Position numbers and translations under genes: made by a program. Positions 1 to 9,276 of a DNA stretch of 64,000 nt are shown here, one piece after another. This stretch comes from Candidatus Uabimicrobium amorphum. Lineage in GTDB: Bacteria > Planctomycetota > Uabimicrobiia > Uabimicrobiales > Uabimicrobiaceae. The notes beneath the pieces were generated by a model. It worked only from the letters and a program-made list of their open reading frames with translations, was not told the origin of the DNA and searched no databases. Each line of letters opens with the position of its first letter. Position 1 is the first letter of the stretch. The stretch spans positions 6,524,501-6,588,500 of the forward strand of contig NZ_AP019860.1 in NCBI RefSeq assembly GCF_009002475.1. The letters run 5' to 3'.

Positions 1-2
1 CA

Positions 3-626
3 GAATCTACAATAGAAGATAGCCATTTATCTCCCATTGAACTAGAAAGTGATTACACTACATATTCGGCTTTTATCCCAACAAAAAGTCTATTTGGGCC
101 AGTTGTACGTTATCCTTTTTGGGGATTTTTTGGCCAAGTACGATTAATGGTGATAGACGAAGGGGTTGTCATTACCGGGCAAAAAATGCGCAGCGGCTTT
201 ATATTTCATAGCCTTAGCCTCGCGTTTATTATTGCAATGTTCCTATTGCTGGCTTTAAAGGTTATCGGCCACTTGTGGGTATTTGTTATTGCTGTATCTG
301 GAGCAAAAGCAATAGAAATCATTCGTCAAACGCATAGTGAGATCACCATTCCATTTAACTCTTTCCTGGATATAAGTGGGAAAGGTGTAAAAAAACTTAG
401 GACCGTTGTGCAAATACGCCGTAGAAAAGTTTCTCAAATTTTGATTTTTGACAGCGAAGGCCATGCCGCTGATTTCAGAAATAGAATTTGCAATCCAGGC
501 GCGGCACCAGCAAACAAAAAAACCTGGAAATGTGAGAAGTGTGGGGAAGAGCATGAATACACATTTGATGCCTGCTGGAATTGTGGAAAGGGTATTTCGG
601 AAAATGGCAAAACAAACTCATTGTAA
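3..626 (+). CDS. Membrane protein with C-terminal zinc ribbon, 5' truncated by window edge
   Basis: The reading frame is open from the first bases of the window, so the N-terminus is missing. It has an LFGPVVRYPFWGFFG motif, a short beta-rich stretch, two adjacent hydrophobic segments (positions about 195-305) and a second beta-rich stretch. It ends in a zinc ribbon with Cys pairs CEKC and CWNC. Two paralogues lie in this window (13777-14307 and the N-terminal part of 22093-23625), sharing the RYPFWGFFG motif, the GF-rich hydrophobic hairpin and the SEIT.P motif before the last strand. The pattern of flanking beta regions around a helical hairpin suggests a bacterial PH-like domain interrupted by membrane helices; that is inference. 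The zinc ribbon is fused here, but is a separate small gene beside the 13777 paralogue. Function unknown. Confidence 0.75.
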   Translation, partial: ESTIEDSHLSPIELESDYTTYSAFIPTKSLFGPVVRYPFWGFFGQVRLMVIDEGVVITGQKMRSGFIFHSLSLAFIIAMFLLLALKVIGHLWVFVIAVSGAKAIEIIRQTHSEITIPFNSFLDISGKGVKKLRTVVQIRRRKVSQILIFDSEGHAADFRNRICNPGAAPANKKTWKCEKCGEEHEYTFDACWNCGKGISENGKTNSL

Positions 627-1074
627 AAAAACAGATATCAGAGAATAAAAAACTAAGATTCACCGCAGTAATTCACAAAAAAGTAAGGGAAACCCTCAGG
701 ATGATAAATTGTTTCTCTCTATCTGACCACATTTTTGAGAAACAAAAAGGGAGAGGCAAGTGGATTATTTTTTTTATTCGATAACGACAACCGAAGTCGT
801 TAAAATAATCCATCTACTACAAGAATTCAATCCAATTAAAAAGGGAAAACGATGTTCAAAATATGTATAGCCCTGCTTTTTTTGATGAGTATTTTATATG
901 CTCAGGATATTTGCACGACTCTTGATCACGGAGAAGGGTTTACGGAACAGTCCTTTGAGGAAAAAGAAGGGCTTTCTCTGGTAGGTGTAAAAAAACTATT
1001 GTGGCCGGCAAAAGAACGCGTATTACACGTTCGTTTTGTGGGAATCGCCAACAAAGATATTGAGCAACAAATTC
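517..1074 (+). repeat. Copy 1 of a 558-bp duplicated segment (other copy 14373-14930)
   Basis: This stretch covers a zinc-ribbon coding end, a noncoding leader and the first 74 codons of an astacin gene. It recurs at a constant offset of 13856 bases with no indel. The noncoding part (about 606-851) reads identical in both copies, while coding parts carry scattered substitutions. Similarity stops abruptly near 1075. The event was either a recent duplication or gene conversion. Confidence 0.9.
761..812 (+). promoter_or_regulatory. Stem-loop in the leader of the truncated astacin gene
   Basis: TGGATTATTTT (761-771) pairs with AAAATAATCCA (802-812), and AACGAC (783-788) pairs with GTCGTT (796-801). 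The structure sits between the zinc-ribbon stop and the astacin start. It recurs intact at 14617-14668 and in eroded form near 35231-35281 before the third astacin gene. It could be a terminator for the upstream gene or a 5'-leader element; there is no clean T-run after it. Confidence 0.5.
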
Positions 1075-1085
1075 CTCAAGCGTGA
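852..1085 (+). pseudogene. Truncated astacin-like metalloprotease, N-terminal 74 codons only
   Basis: It starts like the intact gene at 14708, with the same signal peptide (ILYAQ cleavage region) and the GEGFTEQSFEEKEGLSLVG stretch. Homology ends about codon 74, where the frame runs into unrelated sequence and stops at 1083-1085. The catalytic HExxH region is absent, so no protease can be made. The upstream ribosome-binding site (AAGGGA) is kept. Confidence 0.85.
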
Positions 1086-2009
1086 AGAAGCGAAACACGC
1101 GTTAGACTTTATTGATGTCAACACTTCGCGTATTCCCGAGAAAGAGGCCGACTTTGACTATTATCGCGAAATTGCTCAGTACCTAGTTTCGCGGGGAAAG
1201 CTACGCGAATGGCTATGTGTTCTTCAACAAGACGGTCTTTCTTTTACCGCTGCGTGGGTTCAAAAAATAGATGAATTACAACAATCGATTGAATTTTCGC
1301 AAAAATTAGATCAATGGTCACTACCCGTGCGGTACTGGCGTATCACGATGGGCAAAAACAACACAAAATTTTTCTCATCGCTAAAACCAGAGTGGGTTTT
1401 GGCAAAGCGAAAAAATCACAAAACCCCGATGTCGATATCACCATGCGTGTTTTGCCACTGCGTAGCCAGGAACTCGATCCTGGAAACTGGGCGCGCACAA
1501 AAAAAATTAGCCAACACCATGGCAATTTTATTCTACGTAACAATCAGTTTTATATCGAGCGTTTGGGAAAAAACGGAATTTTTACTCTAGAGGGAAATGA
1601 AATTGAAAAAGAGTCGTTGTTTACATTAAAAGACACAACGCAAATTCGTTTGGCGCAAGAAAGTTTACAACTCAAGTTGAAAACGGTTCGTGATCTGGAA
1701 ACTCAGAGCGTAAATTGTCTTTGTGTAGAGCGCGTGGATAATCATGTTCACCATTGTTATGTGCAGGTGATTCGTGAGGTGACGATCGGCGTAAAAAAGG
1801 CGGATGTCAATTTACCGGGGATGAATGGATTGTTTCGCATTGTTACCGAGCAAGAGGGATGGAATGTCATTCCGGATGAAAGTGGATACACAAAGATAAA
1901 TAGTGAGGTTATTCAAGAGCCTACTTTGCTTTGTAATCGCGATGTGTTATCAAACGGTCTGCAAGAGATTGTTTTTTGCATGACCGAAGACAATGATTTT
2001 GTTGAGTGA
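1075..2009 (+). pseudogene. Frameshifted adaptor-domain plus FHA protein remnant
   Basis: From the junction with the astacin fragment, one frame encodes about 65 residues (to about 1300) resembling the small protein at 10436-10804. They share DVN, a tyrosine pair before a helix, KL.EWL, and a conserved F(T/V).W..KI ending. The continuation in another frame (open from 1293, best from 1314) is an FHA-like domain: VGFGKA, then ISQHHGNFIL, then an FYIERLGKNGIFTLEG core. A frame change between about 1293 and 1320 separates the two halves, and the start codon is lost at the chimeric junction. FHA domains bind phosphothreonine peptides and typically accompany Ser/Thr kinases, one of which is at 47988. 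The C-terminal 80 residues are unassigned. A single-base sequencing error could explain the frameshift but not the chimeric start. Confidence 0.65.
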
Positions 2010-2108
2010 CGTTTGATTGACACTTTCATTTAAACTTCGAGTACATTTCTTCCACTTCCGATTTTATCAATATTTTGCATAGTACAAAAATTCGAAAGAG
2101 AAATTTAA

Positions 2109-5100
2109 ATGATCCGATATTTAGTTCTATTTCTTCCTATTTCATTTTTCATTTACGGTATTTATATTGCTGTTAGAAAAAAAGTTTTTTTACGCTGTTT
2201 GTTAGCCGTCTTGCCTATTTCTCTACTAATAATCCCATGGTTTATTCCTGCTCCTTTCCAACGGGAAAACTTTACAACATATGCGGTATACCAAAGGGCA
2301 CAAATGAATTTTTATGTGCCAATATTTTTATTTTTTTGGTTCCCAAAAATCATAATAGATGTTCTTATCGCAAAAAAAATTGCTCGTTTTTCTCAGAGAA
2401 AGGTGTGGCTTTGGGGTTCTTTTGCGGCTATTTCTTGTGGAATTTCTAATGTTATAATGCTCCTACTTCCCAGAAAAGAGGAATATTGGCGTGAAGAACA
2501 AATTAAACAAGGGTTGACTAAATGGAAGATTGACTTTCGAGTAATTATACTACTTTTTATTGTTTATTTACCTTTTATTTTATATTTGTTCTTTTTTCCC
2601 AAACAAGAATACTATATGGATTTTAAGAACGGTGTGTGGAAACATAGAGAGCTAAAAGATTTTAGGGTATCTCTATTCTCACCTTATTCTGAAAATGAAT
2701 CTCTAAATCGATGGGAAAAAATTCGCAATCAAGAATGGGAGAAAGAAGTTCAAGTTATTGAGAAGGCTGTAAAATCATATGAAACCAAGTCAACTATTTT
2801 GTTAATTCTTTTACACATAGGCAATGCTATTATCGGGGCTTTTTTATCAATCAAAATGTTCCCAAAAAAAGTTAAAGTTGCTTTATGGGGAATGATTGCA
2901 AGTACTATCACGTTTGGTATAAGCAATTTTGCTTTAACATTTATTATTTTAGATGATGCCCGTGGTAATAGAAACACTCACGGAATCAGAAATTTGGAAC
3001 GGTGGCTTTTTTTGTCTATTTTCACTTTTGGATTGAGCAATTTCACCTTTATCTTTTCTCCAAAAAAACTAGAAGGAAAAATACTTTTACAACTGCGCTT
3101 ACTGAAGAACAAAGCTAGATTATATGCGCGCCAAAATCAGTATACAAAGGCGGAGTTTTTTTACCAAAGAAGTTTGAAAGCTATACAAAATAAAAATCTA
3201 TATTTTGAAACTGCGGAATTAATGAGTGAAATAGCAATTCTATATCAACAAATGGGAGAATATACGAAAGCAAAGCATTTTCATACCAAAGCAAATAGCA
3301 CAGTCGAACACCCTAAGGTGTTAAATAAGTACGCTCTGTGGCACGAAGAAAAAGGAGAAAAAAAAGAAGCTGAAGAACTCAGAAATAAAGCCTTTCAAAG
3401 CATAAAAAAACAAATCAACAAAGATCCTAAAAATGAATATTTGCATGCAAGCTTAGCAGAAATGTATCAGGATAACAAAAATTACAATCAATCAGAAAAA
3501 ACTTATCTTCAGGCTATTGAGCTCGCCAAAACAAATTTTTCTCTAATTGAAATATTGAAAAACTTTGCCTTATTTTATGTAGGAATACAACTTTATCCAA
3601 GAGCAGAGGATACTTATATAAAACTGATTGAAGAGACACAAACTACATTAGGAACACATAACTCTATTTACATTTCCCTAGTCAGTGATATTGCCTTGCT
3701 ATCTAAAGAAATGCGAAAGTATAAAGAGTCAGAAGAATTCTTTTGCGAGAATATGCAAGTAATAGAAAACGTTTTGGGAAAAAATCACTTAATTTACATT
3801 TTTAACCACATAGAACTGGCAAATTTATACAGTCAAATAGGTGAATATGGAAAAGCCGAACCTATCTATACTGAAATATTAAATATTGTTGAACAAATGA
3901 ACGAAAAAAATAGCTTTGCATATGCTTCTTGTTTAAACCAAATGGGAAAAATGTATTACAAAATTGATGAATACGACAAGGCCGAAAAATACTATGAGAA
4001 AGCAAAGCAAATATACCATGACGTTCTGGGAGAATATCATCCTGAATACAAAGCTTGCCTAATGAATGAGCTAGAGCTATACCAAAAACAAAGAAAATCT
4101 CAAGAAGTAAACACGCTAATAAATGAAATCGAATTGTTGAATGAACAACAAAGTTTGTGTGAGTTACCAGAAAACACAGAGGTCGAAAATCTGCAGGTGA
4201 CCATAAGTTTGGATGTAGATACTTTAAATCTTATTGTAGAGCAAGAAAGACTTAAACAAGCACAGAGAGAACAACAGGTAAACGAGCAGGAAATCATCGC
4301 TGCCTTTTTGCAAGGCAGAGAAGAAAATTTTACCAATGCGTTGCAAATGAGTCAAAACGCTATTTTACTGTATAGAAAAAAAGAGTATAAAAAAGCACTT
4401 GTACTACAAAAAAAAGCCAGCGAAATTATACAAAAAACACATGGTAAAAATGATCGTTGTTATGTAACCGCACTAAACAACCTCGCTAAGTTATATGACA
4501 AAACAGGAAACTATGAAATAGCCTCAGAGCTATTTTCAAAAGCAGTAAATTTACGCGGAAAGATCCTAGGAACAGAACACCCTGATTACGCCACTAGTCT
4601 TGAGAACCTTGCCCACCTCCAATATCGTCAGAAGAAGAAACAGTCCGCATTATTCAATATGCTAAAAGCCGCGAATGTACACAATAAAATGATTTTGCGT
4701 ATATTTTCCATCGGGGATGAAAAGCGCCTGGAGAAATACATTGACACTTTTGAAATACAATATTTTACGCTTCTTTCTATTTTCTATCAGAGCTACAAAG
4801 TTTTACACATTTTTTCCCCGCAAGTATGTGATCTTATTTTAAAGCGCAAGTCTTTACATCGCGAACTTACTTCTATCAAACGAGATAGCCTCTTTACGCA
4901 ACAACGTCCTGATCTAGAAGAAAGTTTTGCAAGGTTAAGGCAAATAAAACTGCAAATAGCGCAACTGATTCTAGCTTCTACCGATGCGTCTTCTACGCAA
5001 ATTGCAAAACTAGAAGCCGAAAAAGAGCAACTAGAGCGCGTTCTCGCAGCAGAAGTTCCCGAGTTAGAACTCGAAAAGAAGTTAACTCATGTTTCTCACA

Positions 5101-6452
5101 GAGAAATCGCCAAACTCCTTCCCGCAGATTCCTTACTTGTTGATTTTGTTTGTTTTCGCGAAGTAGATGTAGAGTCTATGAGATACCTCGATGAACGTTA
5201 CATTGCCATCGTCATCTACAACGAACAAATATCCAAAGAACTCGCCTTTGTCGATTTAGGAGCGGCGAGTGAAATTGATGAACTCATTAGCAAATACAAA
5301 AAACAACTGACAACAGGGGAACGAAAAATACATGTTGTTGCGGAAGATGTTTTACCATCAGAAAATACAACCGTAAAAACACAAGATGCATACGGAGAAC
5401 AACTATTCCAAAAAGTATTTGCCCCTGTTTTACGCAAAACAAAAGACTGCAAACGCCTGATTCTCTCTCCTGATGGCGGATTATGCCTTCTACCATTCGA
5501 AGTTTTACCACAACCCGATGAGCGATTTGTGGTTGAGGACTATGAAATCAGTTACATAGATAGCGGCAAAGATCTTTTGCGATTTGGTTATCAAACCGCT
5601 CCCAAATCGCAACCTGTTGTTATTGCCAATCCTGATTTTTCTCTGAGTGGCGATCAGAGCTATACGGACATTAGAAACTCCATCCCTCAAAGCATCGTTG
5701 CCGAACTGGGACAAACCATTCAACGCAAAGTGCAAGAAACCAAAGCGCAATACTACTTCCCTCCTCTTGCAGCTACTCACAAAGAGGGAGTCACCATTGG
5801 TAAGATGTTGCCGCGTGAATACACATCTTTGATGGAAGAAAAAGCACTAGACTCTGCGATTAAAAAATTGCAAGCTCCGCAAATCTTACACTTTGCCACG
5901 CATGGCTTTTTCATGGTTGACGAACAACAAAAAGAAACAGATTTAGACGAAATGCAAGATCTAAACGAATCACCCATTTTTCGCGGAGAAAAATTTCGCA
6001 ATCCATTGCTACGCTCAGGTTTGGCACTAGCCGGTGCCAATACATTTTTTGAAAACAAACAACCCGCACCGGATGCAGAAGATGGCTTGCTCACCGCTTT
6101 GGACATCACAGGTATGGATCTGTTTGGCACAGACTTAGTGGTGTTATCCGCTTGCGAAACGGCCGTCGGTGAGGTCAAGATTGGGCAGGGAGTATATGGA
6201 CTGCGCCATTCATTTATCATCGCTGGGGCAAGAACTCTCATTGCCAGTTTGTGGAAAGTGCCTGATGAAGAAACAAAGGAATTGATGGTGGGCTTTTATC
6301 GTAAAATACTCCGTGGTAGTGAAAAAGCGACTGCTCTTCGAGAAACACAACTTGAGATGATTCAGAAACTGCGTGATACAGGCAAGTCGCCTGATCCGTA
6401 TTTGTGGGGAGCTTTCATCTGTGTAGGTGATCCTGGTAAAATGAATTTGTAG
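2109..6452 (+). CDS. Polytopic membrane protein with TPR repeats and C-terminal CHAT protease domain
   Basis: This 1447-residue protein has about eight hydrophobic segments in the first 320 residues. They include repeats of an LWG..A....GISN pattern, which suggests duplicated membrane hairpins. From about residue 335 to 860 there are many TPRs of the kinesin-light-chain type, with an acidic/glutamine-rich linker near 690-730. The C-terminus is a CHAT domain (caspase clan CD): the putative catalytic histidine is in ATHGFF (H1265) and the cysteine in LSACETA (C1349), followed by the usual GARTLIASLWKV strand. CHAT-TPR proteins are regulated proteases in which TPRs sense a partner. Anchoring through many helices is unusual, since most are soluble. 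A GAAAGAG stretch 8 bases upstream can serve as ribosome-binding site. A short relic of a CHAT core may lie near 50.8 kb. The substrate is unknown. Confidence 0.9.
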   Translation: MIRYLVLFLPISFFIYGIYIAVRKKVFLRCLLAVLPISLLIIPWFIPAPFQRENFTTYAVYQRAQMNFYVPIFLFFWFPKIIIDVLIAKKIARFSQRKVWLWGSFAAISCGISNVIMLLLPRKEEYWREEQIKQGLTKWKIDFRVIILLFIVYLPFILYLFFFPKQEYYMDFKNGVWKHRELKDFRVSLFSPYSENESLNRWEKIRNQEWEKEVQVIEKAVKSYETKSTILLILLHIGNAIIGAFLSIKMFPKKVKVALWGMIASTITFGISNFALTFIILDDARGNRNTHGIRNLERWLFLSIFTFGLSNFTFIFSPKKLEGKILLQLRLLKNKARLYARQNQYTKAEFFYQRSLKAIQNKNLYFETAELMSEIAILYQQMGEYTKAKHFHTKANSTVEHPKVLNKYALWHEEKGEKKEAEELRNKAFQSIKKQINKDPKNEYLHASLAEMYQDNKNYNQSEKTYLQAIELAKTNFSLIEILKNFALFYVGIQLYPRAEDTYIKLIEETQTTLGTHNSIYISLVSDIALLSKEMRKYKESEEFFCENMQVIENVLGKNHLIYIFNHIELANLYSQIGEYGKAEPIYTEILNIVEQMNEKNSFAYASCLNQMGKMYYKIDEYDKAEKYYEKAKQIYHDVLGEYHPEYKACLMNELELYQKQRKSQEVNTLINEIELLNEQQSLCELPENTEVENLQVTISLDVDTLNLIVEQERLKQAQREQQVNEQEIIAAFLQGREENFTNALQMSQNAILLYRKKEYKKALVLQKKASEIIQKTHGKNDRCYVTALNNLAKLYDKTGNYEIASELFSKAVNLRGKILGTEHPDYATSLENLAHLQYRQKKKQSALFNMLKAANVHNKMILRIFSIGDEKRLEKYIDTFEIQYFTLLSIFYQSYKVLHIFSPQVCDLILKRKSLHRELTSIKRDSLFTQQRPDLEESFARLRQIKLQIAQLILASTDASSTQIAKLEAEKEQLERVLAAEVPELELEKKLTHVSHREIAKLLPADSLLVDFVCFREVDVESMRYLDERYIAIVIYNEQISKELAFVDLGAASEIDELISKYKKQLTTGERKIHVVAEDVLPSENTTVKTQDAYGEQLFQKVFAPVLRKTKDCKRLILSPDGGLCLLPFEVLPQPDERFVVEDYEISYIDSGKDLLRFGYQTAPKSQPVVIANPDFSLSGDQSYTDIRNSIPQSIVAELGQTIQRKVQETKAQYYFPPLAATHKEGVTIGKMLPREYTSLMEEKALDSAIKKLQAPQILHFATHGFFMVDEQQKETDLDEMQDLNESPIFRGEKFRNPLLRSGLALAGANTFFENKQPAPDAEDGLLTALDITGMDLFGTDLVVLSACETAVGEVKIGQGVYGLRHSFIIAGARTLIASLWKVPDEETKELMVGFYRKILRGSEKATALRETQLEMIQKLRDTGKSPDPYLWGAFICVGDPGKMNL

Positions 6453-6514
6453 GGACGTAACCGACACGCCGCTTACAAGTATCTAACTAAATAGCTCTTT
6501 TTTGAAAATATGAT

Positions 6515-6765
6515 CTATGGATAAAGCGATTTCTGCTTTTGGTGAATAAAAAAGTTCATAAAATCAGTCCAGTCGTCGCTGAGATAAACGCGTAAATCAA
6601 GCATAGCTTGCGCGCAAGGATAGACCATACGTAGAATTACAACCTTTTTCCTTTGAAAATTTCGTTTTCTCACTTGGTCTGACATCCATTGGCAAACAGT
6701 TTCCGTAGCTTTAATTTCAACACCATTTCCTAGTCGAATACTTTTGCTTCTGATATCCTGTTCAT
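6515..6765 (-). pseudogene. Short frameshifted minus-strand gene remnant, unknown
   Basis: On the minus strand a good ribosome-binding site (AAGGAG, complement of 6771-6776) precedes an ATG at 6765. That frame stops after 11 codons. The next frame is then open for about 75 residues to the TAG at 6515, rich in charged residues (for example LGNGVEIKATETVCQW). A single indel near the start would join them. No family was recognised. Confidence 0.35.
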
Positions 6766-6784
6766 ATAGTCTCCTTGATTATTA

Positions 6785-6803
6785 TCATTGAATCGTTCAA
6801 TGA
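6785..6803 (+). terminator. Small stem-loop followed by T-run
   Basis: TCATTGAA and TTCAATGA form an 8-bp stem with a 3-base loop, followed directly by a run of T. It has the form of an intrinsic terminator on the plus strand, though the stem is AT-rich. It lies 330 bases after the CHAT gene. Confidence 0.45.
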
Positions 6804-6922
6804 TTTTTTTCTTTTTTGTTACGAGAGCTATTTTTTATTTATCCGCTATTATTTGCAAGATTTTTTTGTTATCCTTTATTTTTACTACGCGGCGTGCCAG
6901 TTACGCAAAAAAAAAGAATAAA

Positions 6923-6946
6923 AAGTAGAGAACAAGTTCTCTACTT
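6923..6946. promoter_or_regulatory. Perfect 11-bp dyad upstream of the chaperone operon
   Basis: AAGTAGAGAAC and GTTCTCTACTT are perfect inverted arms separated by 2 bases. The gap is too short for a good RNA hairpin, so a protein-binding operator is more likely. It is about 280 bases before the first gene of the 7224-13656 operon. No other gene was seen in 6907-7223. Confidence 0.4.
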
Positions 6947-7223
6947 ACCCATCTGCCAATGAACAATAAGTTATGATAGAGAACAAACACACTAAACAAA
7001 ACGCCGGAAAATACGGCCTTTGTCGTTAAAATTTCAAAGGAATATCTTTCGTGGTTTTCAAGATACAACTTCGCAGGCTTCTTCGATAAAGTAACCCTAA
7101 CGTTTCTAGAAGAGGTGTTGTTGTTCGCGAAATAACGCTATCTGGAAAATTTGCATTTCTATTTTTTGGCATTAATCATTTCGACTTGTAAACTATCTTT
7201 TACTGATGTTAGGAGTTGTGAAA

Positions 7224-7754
7224 ATGAGATGGAGTCGTATTTTTGCTTTGGGTATTGTTTTTATTTTTATAGCGCTAGCTGATTTACAGATATTTGTTTT
7301 CTTTACAGCGCTAATTGCGTTTTCATTTTTATTTTCGTTTTTACAAACGCAATTGGGAATATACTACAAACAAAAAATGAAGAGCGTTAAGCGTTCTCGG
7401 GCTAAAAAAGGAAATCACAAGGAACGCATAGTTAAATATTTAGGTTTTATATTTGCCTATGTTGGAGCTGCGATTGTGTTAGATTATTTGGCAAGTCTTA
7501 CACTATTTGCAGTTGCACTTTTCTACTTTCTCTTTTTTGTGTTTGTGGAAAATGTATTGGTTGCTACTTCTTTTTCAAAAGTATCTACCTCTACGATTTC
7601 TAATATAGTGCCACGTAAAAAAGAACAATTTGTTCTTAACGATAAATTGTTGACAGAAGAAATTCTCGAAAATTACCAGGATGAATTACTTGATCATCAA
7701 ACTTCAGAAAGCCAAGTCACAATAAAAAATTTATATGATGCCCTTGATGACTAA
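7224..7754 (+). CDS. Hypothetical membrane protein, first gene of chaperone operon
   Basis: This 176-residue protein has an N-terminal hydrophobic pair (residues about 5-45), a basic loop (KQKMKSVKRSRAKKG), a second hydrophobic pair (about 70-115) and an acidic soluble tail. I chose the ATG at 7224 because AGGAG lies 8 bases before it; an in-frame ATG at 7206 lacks such a site. The basic loop suggests that the segment between the hairpins is cytoplasmic. It is followed after 25 bases by the next gene, so the two are probably co-transcribed. No family was recognised. Confidence 0.7.
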   Translation: MRWSRIFALGIVFIFIALADLQIFVFFTALIAFSFLFSFLQTQLGIYYKQKMKSVKRSRAKKGNHKERIVKYLGFIFAYVGAAIVLDYLASLTLFAVALFYFLFFVFVENVLVATSFSKVSTSTISNIVPRKKEQFVLNDKLLTEEILENYQDELLDHQTSESQVTIKNLYDALDD

Positions 7755-7779
7755 ATATTATACATTTGAGAGGTTTTAA

Positions 7780-9258
7780 ATGAGTATTTGGAACTCTATG
7801 AAATTTAAACGTTCGTTAATAAAACAAATAAAGCCAGAGAAAAATCAAAAGCCCTCTTTAGGAGAAATTGTAAACACGCTTCGTTGTCTATGGATTCAAA
7901 AAGCTAAAGGAGACAAAGTAGTAAAGGAGATAGAAAAAATTCGCTGCCATTATCCTTCGGAAGAAAAGCTAGCAAGTGTAGCAATGGGAGCATATATGTC
8001 TGTTTTTCAGAATCAACAATTACTGAATTATGCACTTTCTTTGAAAAACACAGAAGAATTTTTTTTTGAAGGGTATCTATTTCAAATGCGTTACTTGCTT
8101 AAAAAAGGCCACGGAATGGTGGCTGTTTTTCCAGTGATGCGTTCGATTCAATCTAATTCATCTCAACAACTACTCAATGGGTGTTTGATATGGTTTTTTG
8201 ATCGCTATTTCAATACACTTCAGTCAAAAGTAAACGACAAGGAGAATCCCCTTAGTAAAGAAAGATCAGCAATCGCAATGTTTTTGCTAGGGACTTTTGC
8301 GCGTTCAGCTAATAAAAAAATTATTCCCAATTTTATAGACGCAGCAGCTAGTTTAGGGAAATCTTGCTCTCATTATATCAAACAGAAGGAAAAACAATTT
8401 CAAAAATTGTTTGAGGACTCCTTATATTTTAGCAAAGTTTATGGAATAGAAGCATGGGGCGGACCTGGGTTTATTAAGCGTTGTTATGACCTGACACACA
8501 TCGGTTCTAAGAATACCATGCAAGAAATGTCCAAACTCATTGCATGGAAACGTGCGAAGGGGGAGGAGTCCGCCAAACTTTCTCGTGATGAAAAAGAGAT
8601 AGCAAACTACGAGTATAATGCTCAATTGCGCAATTTAAAAACATTGCAAAACCACTTTCAAAAAATGGAACAATCCTATGGAGAGTTTGTACCACTATTA
8701 GAGTTTAAAGCAGAACAACTCGCACATTCAGATGCAGAAGGCGCAATTACCATACTCAAAAAGATCATAACACGCCATCCTAATAGAAGTTACTATGCCT
8801 ATAGAGCAGCACAAATTCTTGAACAGCACAATCGATTGTCTGAAGCACGTCCATACTGGATTCATGCCGCGCGAACTTTAGGAGATGACTGGCGCAATCA
8901 TTTAGCTAGCATCTATGCCACAACAAAAATGTACACTTTTGAGGCTGAATTGCTGCAAAAAGCTCCACCAACTTTATTAAGCCCGGCAGCTAAAGTTGTG
9001 GCTCAACATCTTGAACAGCGACTGCTAAATGCCAATGAATGTTACTACATCACAGCAGCTTATGCTTTGGCAGAGAAAGCAGCGCAGGTATTTCATCTGG
9101 CAGCACTACATGCCAGCGATGTTCAAGAACGTGAAGAATTAATAAACCAGGCTTACAAATATTACGAAATGGTTGATAATCCCGAAGGGATGCATATGAA
9201 GTATCCTGAACAGGTATTTGAACCCATTGAGATTCCATTTACCATTATACCTGTTTGA
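7780..9258 (+). CDS. Helical-repeat (TPR-like) soluble protein
   Basis: This 492-residue protein has no signal peptide or membrane segment. The C-terminal half (about 290-470) shows degenerate TPR/SEL1-like helical pairs, for example A..ILKKIITRHPNRSYYAYRAAQILE and the following R..EARPYWIHAARTLGDDW. The N-terminal half is helical and not recognised. An ATG preceded by GAGAGG supports the start. It sits between a membrane protein and a J-domain protein in a tight operon, so a scaffold role for the chaperone machinery is plausible; this is inference from context only. Confidence 0.75.
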   Translation: MSIWNSMKFKRSLIKQIKPEKNQKPSLGEIVNTLRCLWIQKAKGDKVVKEIEKIRCHYPSEEKLASVAMGAYMSVFQNQQLLNYALSLKNTEEFFFEGYLFQMRYLLKKGHGMVAVFPVMRSIQSNSSQQLLNGCLIWFFDRYFNTLQSKVNDKENPLSKERSAIAMFLLGTFARSANKKIIPNFIDAAASLGKSCSHYIKQKEKQFQKLFEDSLYFSKVYGIEAWGGPGFIKRCYDLTHIGSKNTMQEMSKLIAWKRAKGEESAKLSRDEKEIANYEYNAQLRNLKTLQNHFQKMEQSYGEFVPLLEFKAEQLAHSDAEGAITILKKIITRHPNRSYYAYRAAQILEQHNRLSEARPYWIHAARTLGDDWRNHLASIYATTKMYTFEAELLQKAPPTLLSPAAKVVAQHLEQRLLNANECYYITAAYALAEKAAQVFHLAALHASDVQEREELINQAYKYYEMVDNPEGMHMKYPEQVFEPIEIPFTIIPV

Positions 9259-9276
9259 TGATAGGACTTGAAAACG

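Larger units (their letters stand above)
6456..6905. mobile_element. Small element bounded by imperfect 20-bp inverted repeats
   Basis: The 20 bases at 6456-6475 match the reverse complement of 6886-6905 at about 17 positions, sharing CGTAAC and CACGCCGC. The left end begins four bases after the CHAT stop codon. Inside are a broken minus-strand reading frame and a small stem-loop. The ends look like terminal inverted repeats of a non-autonomous element or a dispersed repeat. No target duplication was identified. Confidence 0.45.

Noticed and set aside
581..784. Open frame of 67 codons repeated at 14437-14640
   Set aside because: It is repeated only because the 558-bp segment is duplicated; it overlaps the zinc-ribbon gene in another frame, has no ribosome-binding site and no protein-like composition.
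6999..7040. GCCG...CGGC arms as a terminator or riboswitch
   Set aside because: Only four base pairs and no conserved context, so likely chance.
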